Below are positions 1-6,973 of a stretch of 64,000 nucleotides of DNA, piece by piece. Both the position numbers and the translations under genes were made by a program. Position 1 is the first letter of the stretch. The number at the start of each line of letters is the position of its first letter. The notes under the pieces were generated by a model, which was not told where the DNA came from, did not search any database, and worked only from the letters and a program-made list of their open reading frames with translations. The stretch comes from a virus: positions 1 through 64,000 of the IMG/VR virus record IMGVR_UViG_3300035195_000412; one strand, 5' to 3'.

Positions 1-145
1 GTGGTAAAGGTTTCTTATCATTTGGGAATGAATCGTTGTGTGCATAGATAGCGTCAACTTCCCTCTGATAATTAGAGGTCAAAAGACCTTCTGCTTGTGA
101 TAATAAGTCGGCTCTGATTTCGAACCCCGATTTTGAATTACTCAT
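1..145 (-). CDS. Hypothetical virion-region protein, N-terminal 48 residues only
   Basis: The open frame runs off the left edge of the window. It starts with ATG at 145 behind a good AGGAG site (151-155) and begins MSNSKSGFEIRADLL. The visible part is a mixed-charge, soluble-looking helix-forming segment without signal peptide. It lies downstream of gp23 and the methyltransferase, and a CATAAATA late-promoter-like box about 45 nt upstream suggests late expression. Small proteins with a similar start are common beside gp23 in marine T4-like phages, but I cannot assign a function. The real end is outside the window. Confidence 0.7.
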   Translation of the reverse strand, partial: MSNSKSGFEIRADLLSQAEGLLTSNYQREVDAIYAHNDSFPNDKKPLP

Positions 146-190
146 ATTTTCTCCTGTGTGTGTATGTGTAATGTACTGTATTGTACCTTG

Positions 191-198
191 TATTTATG
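191..198 (-). promoter_or_regulatory. Late promoter-like box CATAAATA
   Basis: On the minus strand the sequence reads CATAAATA, one mismatch from the T4 late box TATAAATA. It overlaps the end of the methyltransferase gene and lies 45 nt before the start codon at 145, leaving room for the AGGAG site of that gene. Confidence 0.5.
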
Positions 199-985
199 GT
201 GTTTGGATATGCCAGAACCTACGGAAGTGAACATAATTTGGTGGTATGGATGCATGTTTGACTGGTTGGTTTGGGTTTTTAGGATGTACATCTTCCAGTG
301 TCCAATCGTATACATCTCTTCTATACACTTCGTTAGGTACGATTATACCAAAGTCGGTATTCAAATCTTCATCATCGTACCTTGTATAAGTCTTACCTAT
401 CTCGTCTAAGTATGTTTCTACATGAGTATCATTGAACGTAGCTTCCCACATATCAAACCCATTAAATATCCTAGAATTTTTTTTCTGCATGCCTGTATCT
501 ACCCAAACTGTAGACATCTCTTCTTGTCTGAACCACGGTTCAGCTGTTGGTAATGTATTAACTGCAGTTTCCAAAAACATTTCGTCTGCATGATTGAATG
601 CTCTTCTCAAATCATCATATATATTTTGGACATGATATAGAGTACCAAAGTGAATAATCAAATCCCACTTTCTATTAAATGACCACTCTTCATTATGATT
701 GATACACAACTTCTCTGAGTCTGTTTCTATGGAATCCAGTAGTTCTTGTCTTGCATCTGCATAGGAAACCGTTGCACCTAGTTTCTCAAAGTGTCTACCA
801 ATCAATCCATGTGCAGTTCCTAGTTCTAGGATAGTCTTCCCATCAAACCAGTCTTCGCCTTTACAATCAATAACTTTTTGAACTCTTTTTTCTGTTGGTA
901 GGTACATTGTATCTATTTGACCTGTAGTTTCATTCTTCCATTTAAAGAAACCTTCCAACCCTTCACCATACTTAATCATCTTCAT
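194..985 (-). CDS. SAM-dependent class I methyltransferase
   Basis: The 263-residue protein has a Rossmann-type methyltransferase core. The glycine-rich SAM-binding loop ILELGTAHG lies near residue 52, an acidic residue closes the next strand (YADAR), and a WDLIIHFGTLYHV segment matches the motif IV/post-IV region. The substrate cannot be read from sequence; small molecules, sugars or proteins are all possible. A longer open frame extends to 1267 antisense into gp23, but the ATG at 985 (MKMIKYGEG) fits the domain start. This ATG sits 5 nt after a GATAAATA late box with no ribosome binding site, so the mRNA may be leaderless. The gene lies immediately beyond the gp23 terminator. Confidence 0.8.
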   Translation of the reverse strand: MKMIKYGEGLEGFFKWKNETTGQIDTMYLPTEKRVQKVIDCKGEDWFDGKTILELGTAHGLIGRHFEKLGATVSYADARQELLDSIETDSEKLCINHNEEWSFNRKWDLIIHFGTLYHVQNIYDDLRRAFNHADEMFLETAVNTLPTAEPWFRQEEMSTVWVDTGMQKKNSRIFNGFDMWEATFNDTHVETYLDEIGKTYTRYDDEDLNTDFGIIVPNEVYRRDVYDWTLEDVHPKNPNQPVKHASIPPNYVHFRRFWHIQTP

Positions 986-990
986 ACAGG

Positions 991-998
991 TATTTATC
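991..998 (-). promoter_or_regulatory. Late promoter box GATAAATA, 5 nt before ATG
   Basis: The minus strand reads GATAAATA, one mismatch from TATAAATA. Exactly five bases separate it from the ATG at 985. There is no Shine-Dalgarno sequence between them, and the gp23 terminator ends just upstream, so the box probably drives only the methyltransferase unit. Confidence 0.6.
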
Positions 999-1004
999 GC
1001 CAAA

Positions 1005-1030
1005 AAAAACCCCTCGTGAGAGGGGTTTTT
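1005..1030 (-). terminator. Intrinsic terminator after gp23
   Basis: An 11-bp perfect stem (AAAAACCCCTC paired with GAGGGGTTTTT) closes a GTGA loop. On the minus strand the stem is followed by a run of eight T, the normal form of a factor-independent terminator. It stands 32 nt after the gp23 stop codon and would end the head-gene transcript. The symmetric A and T runs could also let it work on the other strand. Confidence 0.9.
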
Positions 1031-1061
1031 AGTATTCCCGAAGGAATTAGAACCGAAGTCC

Positions 1062-2363
1062 TTACAGAATGTTTGACACTGCAAATTTTCTGTAGTACTG
1101 GTTAGTACCTGCTGATGCAAGTCCGTTTGCTGGTGTAGCACCGACAAATGGATTTGAAACCATACCATATCTAGTTTTGAAACCGATTTTTGGTTGGAAT
1201 GTGTTCTCGCCAACTGCACGAACCATTTGTAATGGAACGTAAGGGCAGTAGAACATACCAGCATCATAAGGGTTAGTTCCTCTATAACCTACTGTTAAGT
1301 AGTCAACACCAGCATATGGGTCAACATATACTTTAACTCTTCCGTTTAAGATACCAGCAAATGTATTGCCTGTGTCGTCAACGTTTAAGTTAGTGTTAAG
1401 AGCAGGAGCGTAATCTAATACACCTGCCATAGATAGAGCAGAAGCTACATCAGATGAACATAGGATAAAGTTACCTTTTCCTCTACGTGTATCTTTAGCG
1501 ATGAAGTTGCTTTCTCTTTCTATTTGGAACAATAATCCTTTGAATTTCTCAACTGACCATCTTCCGTTTGCGTCAACGTCTAAGTTGAACGTTCCAGCAA
1601 CAGCTGTTGCAGCTGCACCAGTTTTTGCTTGGATGTTAACATTTCTGATAACTTCACGGTTGATTTCAGCAAGAATTTCTGATGAAAGAATATTTGCTAG
1701 TTCTGATTCTGCATCAAGACCGTGGATTGCTTTGAGGTCTTGTGCTAATTCGAGTGTGTACTCAGCTTTTAATGCTCTGGATTGTGCTGTAACAGTTGCT
1801 TTCTCAATGGTGAATGCCATTTGAGCGAAACCGTTTGATGCTTCAACATCACCAAGTGCTTCTGCACTTGCTGTAGACATTCCCGCACCTGTATCAGACG
1901 CATATGAACCATTGAATGGGTCACTATTACGTGTTGCTAAAGGGCCGTCTGCGACAACTTGGTTGTCATTGGAATATTTAGTATCTGCTTCAGCATGTAA
2001 TGCTTCAGTTTTACCTTCTCTTCCTACAGATGGATAGTCGTTATATCTTGCTTTCATAGCAAATATAAGTCCTGTTGGGCCTGTCATAGGCTGAACACCA
2101 CAAATGTCGTATGCAACGAGATTTGGCATAGCTCTACGTACTAATGAAATCAAGATTGGATTCCAGTTAGCAACTGCAGAACTTCCAGTAGCATTTAAAG
2201 GTGCTGCTTCTTCAAGGGTTTGGCCTTCTTCGAAAAGGGCCTTCTCTTGGTTTTCAAGAATAACAGCAGTAACAGCACGCTTGTAGTTATCTTCGATTTT
2301 TGGTAAATCGGAGTGTTCTAGAATCGGTTGCCACTTCTCTTGTAAGTTTTCTGATAAAAACAT
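1062..2363 (-). CDS. gp23: Major capsid protein, gp23-like
   Basis: This 433-residue protein forms the hexamers of the head shell. It is shorter than T4 gp23 (521) and close to the compact marine versions. The N-terminal segment (about residues 1-60, starting MFLSENLQEKWQPILEH) is the helical arm that the prohead protease should remove. The body contains typical T4-family stretches such as RAMPNLVAYDICGVQPMTGP (about 97-116) and the DPYAGVDYLTVGYRG strand near the C-terminus. Start choice: ATG preceded by AAAGGAAAA. It follows gp22 with a 16-nt gap and ends just before a strong terminator, so head genes 20 to 23 keep the T4 order. Confidence 0.97.
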   Translation of the reverse strand: MFLSENLQEKWQPILEHSDLPKIEDNYKRAVTAVILENQEKALFEEGQTLEEAAPLNATGSSAVANWNPILISLVRRAMPNLVAYDICGVQPMTGPTGLIFAMKARYNDYPSVGREGKTEALHAEADTKYSNDNQVVADGPLATRNSDPFNGSYASDTGAGMSTASAEALGDVEASNGFAQMAFTIEKATVTAQSRALKAEYTLELAQDLKAIHGLDAESELANILSSEILAEINREVIRNVNIQAKTGAAATAVAGTFNLDVDANGRWSVEKFKGLLFQIERESNFIAKDTRRGKGNFILCSSDVASALSMAGVLDYAPALNTNLNVDDTGNTFAGILNGRVKVYVDPYAGVDYLTVGYRGTNPYDAGMFYCPYVPLQMVRAVGENTFQPKIGFKTRYGMVSNPFVGATPANGLASAGTNQYYRKFAVSNIL

Positions 2364-2379
2364 TTTATTTTCCTTTAAA

Positions 2380-3720
2380 TTATCCTAATGGATTTAGTTT
2401 AGTTATTGCTTGAGTGTACTGTTGCATATCGGGAGCAAGTACTGGTTCTTTCTCTTCAGAAATTTCCCCTGTTCCTTCTTCTACAATAGTATCCTCAACT
2501 AGTTTATCAATATCACTTGGGAAGTAAGCTTCAGCGATTTCTGCAATCTTCTCAGCGAAGTCTGCTTCATCTTTGAAGTCTACACCATTTGATAATGATT
2601 CTAGCTTCTCTTTTTGTGATTCAGACAAACTGTCACCAGCAGTCTTTACCACGTTACTTCTCTTGAGGGCATCTAACTCTTCTGTAATGTCAATATTTTT
2701 ACTGACTTCACCATCAAGTTTCTGTTCCATCTCGTCGAGACGATTTGCGAGTTCATCGATAACGTTATACTTATCTTCGGGAACGTCAACATAATGTTCT
2801 GTGAACAATGTTTTCAATCCGTCGATGAAGTTTTCAGTCATCTCAGCTCTCAATCCTCTTTCAATTGCAAGTTCGTTTTCTTTCGTCCACTCTTCCGCAA
2901 CATAAGAAAGATACTTGTCAACGCCTTCTGCGAGGTCGGCTTTGACTTTTTCTACTGAGGATTTTAATTCTTCTGAATATTGATTTTCTAAAGACTCTTT
3001 AATCTCTTCTACTTTAGATGAGACTGCAGCCTTGAAGATAGTTCTAGCTTTATCAGCATTTTCATCTGATAAATCTAATGCTTCTGAGATTTTAGATAGG
3101 TCGTCTTCTACTTCAATCTCGACTAGATTTGCTTCGAGCTCTGCAGAAGTTTCTTCGTCAACGATTTCCTCTTTGACTTCTTCTTCCTCTTCTTCTTCCT
3201 TAGACCACTTCTCAGCAATATCTGATACTGCTTCTTCGTCCATAGACTTTAGTGATTCAACAATTTTTCTAGCTACTTCTGCTTTAGTCAAGGTTTCGTC
3301 AACTTCTTCTTCTGATATAGAACTGAATCTAGTTTGAAGTTCTTCCTTAGTCATTTCCTTCATGTTGTTGACGATAGCTTTGATTGATTCCATTTTTGTT
3401 GCCTTAACAACATCTTTAGAGTCTTCTTCTTCTGAAACTTTTGCAAGTTTAGGTTGACTGTCACCTTTTCCAGCATTCTTTTGATGTGGGTCAGACTTAA
3501 CTGGTTTCACATTTTCTGCTTTCTTCTGTGCATCAACTGCTTTGTCAACAGGATTTTCTTCGGGTTTGACGACTTCAGCTTTACCGCTTTCGATTTTCTC
3601 GGCATCTGATGAACCTTGCTTAACAGGTTTCGCGTCACCTTTTTGAGCACCGTCTGTAGGTTGTTTCGCTTCAGAAACTTCTACTTCTGTACTTTCTAGG
3701 TTATTTTCTAACTCTGCCAT
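2380..3720 (-). CDS. gp22: Prohead core scaffolding protein, gp22-like
   Basis: A 446-residue, highly acidic and helical protein, assigned by its place between gp21 and gp23 and by composition. The first 110 residues are Lys/Glu/Pro-rich and disordered-looking. A Glu run (EEEEEEEVKEE) lies near residue 180, and long coiled-coil-forming segments follow to about residue 380. T4 gp22 (269 residues) forms the internal core around which gp23 assembles and is then degraded by gp21. This version is clearly longer, mainly because of the N-terminal extension. An AGGAG-type site and a perfect late promoter lie upstream. Confidence 0.85.
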   Translation of the reverse strand: MAELENNLESTEVEVSEAKQPTDGAQKGDAKPVKQGSSDAEKIESGKAEVVKPEENPVDKAVDAQKKAENVKPVKSDPHQKNAGKGDSQPKLAKVSEEEDSKDVVKATKMESIKAIVNNMKEMTKEELQTRFSSISEEEVDETLTKAEVARKIVESLKSMDEEAVSDIAEKWSKEEEEEEEVKEEIVDEETSAELEANLVEIEVEDDLSKISEALDLSDENADKARTIFKAAVSSKVEEIKESLENQYSEELKSSVEKVKADLAEGVDKYLSYVAEEWTKENELAIERGLRAEMTENFIDGLKTLFTEHYVDVPEDKYNVIDELANRLDEMEQKLDGEVSKNIDITEELDALKRSNVVKTAGDSLSESQKEKLESLSNGVDFKDEADFAEKIAEIAEAYFPSDIDKLVEDTIVEEGTGEISEEKEPVLAPDMQQYTQAITKLNPLG

Positions 3721-3748
3721 GTTTTTCTCCTGTTTGAGTTTACTTTTT

Positions 3749-3756
3749 TATTTATA
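3749..3756 (-). promoter_or_regulatory. Late promoter TATAAATA for gp22-gp23
   Basis: A perfect T4-type late box on the minus strand, 28 nt before the gp22 start codon. It leaves a normal leader with an AGGAG site and would drive gp22 and gp23 independently of the upstream head genes. Confidence 0.8.
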
Positions 3757-3758
3757 TG

Positions 3759-4412
3759 TTATAGGCTTTCAACAAACCTTTTCCATAGATTTAACTTGGT
3801 TTCTTCTAATTTATTCAGTTTAGCACCCCTTAATTGGGTTCTCATGCTCTCCGAATCAACTGCTTTCAATATACCGTTAGACATAATCCACTCTACACCC
3901 TCGTATATACCTTCAACGAAGGCCTCGGGAGCAGATGGGTCTGCAACTATATCGGCTGCTGTTGCCAATTGGAAGTCACCTTTTACGTATTGAGCACCAC
4001 CTTTTTCTTCTAAGGAACCTAATCCTCTAGATGATACTCCCAATTTGGCACCATCATCGATTAGATTTCTTACAATCTGACCGTTGGGTGTGCTCAAAAT
4101 CTTTGCACGTCCAATATAATTGTTACCATCTTCTTCTAAAGATGTAATTAAATGGGACACTTTGTCAAGATTAATAGTCGGGCCCTCGGGATGTCCGAGT
4201 TCTCCAAATGCTCTATCCTTCTCAACGAATTCTTTTCTATAACGGTTAACTTCTTTTTCCATTATCTCTTTAGGATAAACTCTACCGTTACGGTTTTTAA
4301 TTTCTGACTGCATGAACACTCCTTCTATGAAGTATTCCTTCTGTCCTTTCTCATTTGCTTCAATGATTACTGGTGACATTTGATAGTCATTATATTCAGA
4401 TATTAATTTCAT
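3759..4412 (-). CDS. gp21: Prohead maturation protease, gp21-like
   Basis: The 217-residue protein is close to T4 gp21 (212) and belongs to the herpesvirus-assemblin-like serine proteases that cleave the scaffold and the capsid arm. The expected catalytic pair is visible: His in GELGHPEGP near residue 74 and Ser in LGVSSRGLGSL near residue 127. The start ATG has an AGGAAAT site. It overlaps the preceding small core-protein gene by 17 nt, which suggests translational coupling. Gene order (portal, two small core proteins, protease, scaffold, capsid) equals T4 20-67-68-21-22-23. Confidence 0.95.
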   Translation of the reverse strand: MKLISEYNDYQMSPVIIEANEKGQKEYFIEGVFMQSEIKNRNGRVYPKEIMEKEVNRYRKEFVEKDRAFGELGHPEGPTINLDKVSHLITSLEEDGNNYIGRAKILSTPNGQIVRNLIDDGAKLGVSSRGLGSLEEKGGAQYVKGDFQLATAADIVADPSAPEAFVEGIYEGVEWIMSNGILKAVDSESMRTQLRGAKLNKLEETKLNLWKRFVESL

Positions 4413-4698
4413 TTATAATTTCCTCTATGTTTATACCTTCTTCGGACATGTTTGACATTATTTTTTTAATGTCTTTCATTTCTTTCTCTGCAGCTTTTAA
4501 ATCTTTATATGGTGAATCTCCACTAAAGAGATTACCATCTAGATATACATCTACCTTATTTCTTTTGTTCTGAACATAAGATACAGATATCTTCTTACCA
4601 CCGACCTTTGCAACATCAACTTTAAGTTCTTTGGAACCACTTGGCAATTTAATTTTTGCCTCGTTAAGTTCTAGTTGTACTGTTTTAAAGGACTTCAC
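4396..4698 (-). CDS. Small prohead core protein, gp68 position
   Basis: This 100-residue protein is taken to begin at GTG 4698 (VKSFKTVQLELNEAK) because an AGGAG lies 6 nt upstream. An open frame continues further upstream but without a ribosome site. A basic N-terminal half (KKISVSYVQNKRNKVDVYLD) is followed by an acidic helical tail. No catalytic motif is seen. It occupies the place of T4 gene 68 (141 residues), a minor prohead core component. The assignment rests on position and size, not on recognisable sequence. It overlaps the start of gp21. Confidence 0.65.
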   Translation of the reverse strand: MKSFKTVQLELNEAKIKLPSGSKELKVDVAKVGGKKISVSYVQNKRNKVDVYLDGNLFSGDSPYKDLKAAEKEMKDIKKIMSNMSEEGINIEEIINEINI

Positions 4699-4699
4699 T

Positions 4700-4876
4700 C
4701 TACTCTCCTGTAGGTTCCTGTGGTGCATCCATCCAGTCGACTTGAGCATTAACTCTCTTCATGTCTACTGCATCTGCAGCTGCTTTCTTAATTCCATCAC
4801 CGATAGAACCTTTTGCAGCTTCAAGTTGACCTGCTTCTATTTGGTCAACGATTTGTTTTGCTATTTCGCTACTCAT
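4700..4876 (-). CDS. Small prohead core protein, gp67 position
   Basis: A 58-residue reading frame starts with ATG at 4876 behind TAGGAG and ends at 4700, 1 nt before the next gene's GTG. It begins MSSEIAKQIVDQIEAGQLEA and is helical with alternating Ala, Glu and Lys. It stands directly after the portal gene, where T4 has gene 67 (80 residues, internal core protein). Function is inferred from synteny only. Confidence 0.65.
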   Translation of the reverse strand: MSSEIAKQIVDQIEAGQLEAAKGSIGDGIKKAAADAVDMKRVNAQVDWMDAPQEPTGE

Positions 4877-4885
4877 AATTTACTC

Positions 4886-6421
4886 CTAAAATCCACCGAA
4901 GTCATCTTCGTTATCGTCTCCACCCTCATCACTTCCTTCTTTTTTGATTTGGGCATCAATTATTTTTATGTCTTCTTCTGTTTGTCTTAGTACATACTTT
5001 CTGATATATTCATCTGAGTAGTATTTACCAATGTAATCAGCTGCCTGACCGAGAGTATCTAATCTCTCTCTTAAAATTTCTGCATCTTTCAACTCTGTAA
5101 AGTGGTTGTCTGTTGCATAATCATACAGGAAAAAGTCCTTTATTTTATCGAACTCTTCACCTGTTACGACTTCCTTAAGTACTAATTGTGTCTTAAGAAT
5201 GTCTGTAAAAACTCTTCCAAACTTCTTCTGAAGTCTGTTTGTGAACTTATTAAACTTAAGTTCATCTCTAGAAATCTCTGAAGCACGACCCATGTTAAAC
5301 CCATTGTCTGCTTCCATTCTAGATGAAGGTACGTTTAGAGACTGATATAACTTCTTCTTGAAGTATTCGATATCATCTATATCTGCTAGGTTTTGTCCGC
5401 CTGGCAATGTAGTAATCTCTGTTCCTCTACCACCTTCTCTTCTAGGTAACCAAAAATCTTCTAACATACTCATATGTTTTCTATCATCTTTGATTTCACC
5501 TGTATCTGCATTGTAAACCAACTTGTTCTTGTATCGGTTCATTACATCAGCAAGATACTGTTCTGCTTTTGCTTTTGGAAGGTTACCTACATCGATGTAG
5601 AATATTCTTCTTTCGGGAGCTCTTGAAATCCTGTAGATAACAAGTGCATCTTCCATCATTGATAACTGATTTGCAGTCTTCAATGCCTTGTGCAGATACC
5701 CGATGACTACATTCTTAGTGTAATCAAGTAATCCCGAAGTCGTATATGTAACTGCCTCGGGTGCAATTCGTACAGTGTTTCCTTCCGCTGCACTGGATTT
5801 ATCAAATCCTTTATCATTGAAAACATAGAACTCTTCTATTTTTGAAATCCTTTCGATTTTAGTCTTAGGGTCTCTTTCTTTTTCAATGTTTCTGACCTTC
5901 TTAATCTTAATCGGGTCAATGTTTCTTAAGTCTACTATACCTCTTTTGGTATTTTTAGCGTCAACGACTTTGTGGAAGTATACTCTTCCATCTACGTACC
6001 ATTTTCTGAATAATTCATGAGAGTTCTGATTGAACTTCATCATTGATAGGATGCTGTAAAACTCGTCTTGTATCTTACCTTTGATACTGTCAGAGAGCTT
6101 AACATCTCTGAGGTCGAGTGTGACTATCCTATCAGAACTATCCGATGTGATACACTCATTAACTATATCTTCGATTGCAGAATCACATTCTGGCACCAAA
6201 GACACTTCACGATATCGACGAATGAGTTCTGCCTCGTTCTTGATACCGCCTTCCATATCGACGTATGCACCATATGCTCCGCCACCTATGAATCCACTTT
6301 GTTGTTGTATGACTGGTGTACCGTCATCATCAACTGGTGGAACAAAAGAAGGTGCCTGAGGCAACTCCTTTGTTCTTAAGTCATCCTTTTTACGGGATAT
6401 TTCAAATCCTAAAATTTCCAT
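4886..6421 (-). CDS. gp20: Portal vertex protein, gp20-like
   Basis: A 511-residue portal (T4: 524). The dodecameric ring is the initiator of head assembly and the DNA channel, and it docks the gp17 motor and the neck. Diagnostic stretches include RYREVSLVPECDSAIEDIVN (about 65-84), PSRMEADNGFNMGRASEISRD (about 366-386, a strongly conserved T4-family block) and an acidic C-terminus (DEGGDDNEDDFGGF). The start ATG lies 5 nt behind a perfect TATAAATA box and has no ribosome binding site, so the transcript probably starts at the AUG itself. It is the first gene of the head cluster. Confidence 0.97.
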   Translation of the reverse strand: MEILGFEISRKKDDLRTKELPQAPSFVPPVDDDGTPVIQQQSGFIGGGAYGAYVDMEGGIKNEAELIRRYREVSLVPECDSAIEDIVNECITSDSSDRIVTLDLRDVKLSDSIKGKIQDEFYSILSMMKFNQNSHELFRKWYVDGRVYFHKVVDAKNTKRGIVDLRNIDPIKIKKVRNIEKERDPKTKIERISKIEEFYVFNDKGFDKSSAAEGNTVRIAPEAVTYTTSGLLDYTKNVVIGYLHKALKTANQLSMMEDALVIYRISRAPERRIFYIDVGNLPKAKAEQYLADVMNRYKNKLVYNADTGEIKDDRKHMSMLEDFWLPRREGGRGTEITTLPGGQNLADIDDIEYFKKKLYQSLNVPSSRMEADNGFNMGRASEISRDELKFNKFTNRLQKKFGRVFTDILKTQLVLKEVVTGEEFDKIKDFFLYDYATDNHFTELKDAEILRERLDTLGQAADYIGKYYSDEYIRKYVLRQTEEDIKIIDAQIKKEGSDEGGDDNEDDFGGF

Positions 6422-6426
6422 ACTAA

Positions 6427-6434
6427 TATTTATA
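6427..6434 (-). promoter_or_regulatory. Late promoter TATAAATA, 5 nt before gp20 ATG
   Basis: A perfect late box on the minus strand. Five bases separate it from the ATG of gp20. T4 late transcripts begin about six bases past the box, so the first transcribed base should be at or next to the A of the start codon. Confidence 0.75.
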
Positions 6435-6463
6435 CCACTCTAAAAGTGGGTTTTTCACTTTGT

Positions 6464-6961
6464 TTAAAGAACTCTTTCCCAGTGAGAGAAAGTCAAATCA
6501 ACTGTAAATTCTTCTAATGCATCTACTGTTTCATAGCTTAATGCTATTTCACCGATGTTTTTAGGGAACATGTTGAAGAACTCGTATCTCGCTAGAACTG
6601 AGTCGTCTTTATTTAACTGTTCTACAAATCCTCTTGATAGTAAGTAATCAAGTGTAGTAGACCCTTCACCACTATCCATTGCTTGGATTTCCATCTGCCA
6701 TGCTTCTAAAGCAGTTCTTGCTGAAAATTCCATATCATTGATAATAGTAACTGACCAGTCTGCAAAAGAACGTTCTCCTGCTAACTTTAAGTTTGCTCCT
6801 CTAAAAGGTATTACAACTTCACTTAAGGTTGCAGCTGGGATGTTTGCACCTTTACACATGAACTCGATATTGTTTCCAGCTCTTGGTAAGAATACTCTAA
6901 AACGGTTTGCTCTTGGGCCACCACCGATTAGTTGTGCTTTAAATTGGTCTATTGTTGCCAT
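6464..6961 (-). CDS. gp19: Tail tube protein, gp19-like
   Basis: At 165 residues it is nearly the length of T4 gp19 (163). It polymerises as hexamer rings into the inner tail tube inside the gp18 sheath. The start MATIDQFKAQLIGGGPRANR and the segment NIEFMCKGANIPAATLSEVV (about 30-49) are characteristic of the family, as is the C-terminal TVDLTFSHWERVL. An AGGAG lies 8 nt before the ATG. It follows gp18 with a 12-nt gap and presumably shares its transcript; the order 18-19-20 is as in T4. Confidence 0.95.
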   Translation of the reverse strand: MATIDQFKAQLIGGGPRANRFRVFLPRAGNNIEFMCKGANIPAATLSEVVIPFRGANLKLAGERSFADWSVTIINDMEFSARTALEAWQMEIQAMDSGEGSTTLDYLLSRGFVEQLNKDDSVLARYEFFNMFPKNIGEIALSYETVDALEEFTVDLTFSHWERVL

Positions 6962-6973
6962 GTTTTATACTCC

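Noticed and set aside
986-1267. N-terminal extension of the methyltransferase to 1267
   Set aside because: The extra 94 residues run antisense through the end of gp23 and the terminator and have no domain character; the ATG at 985 is followed by the methyltransferase fold and preceded by a late box.
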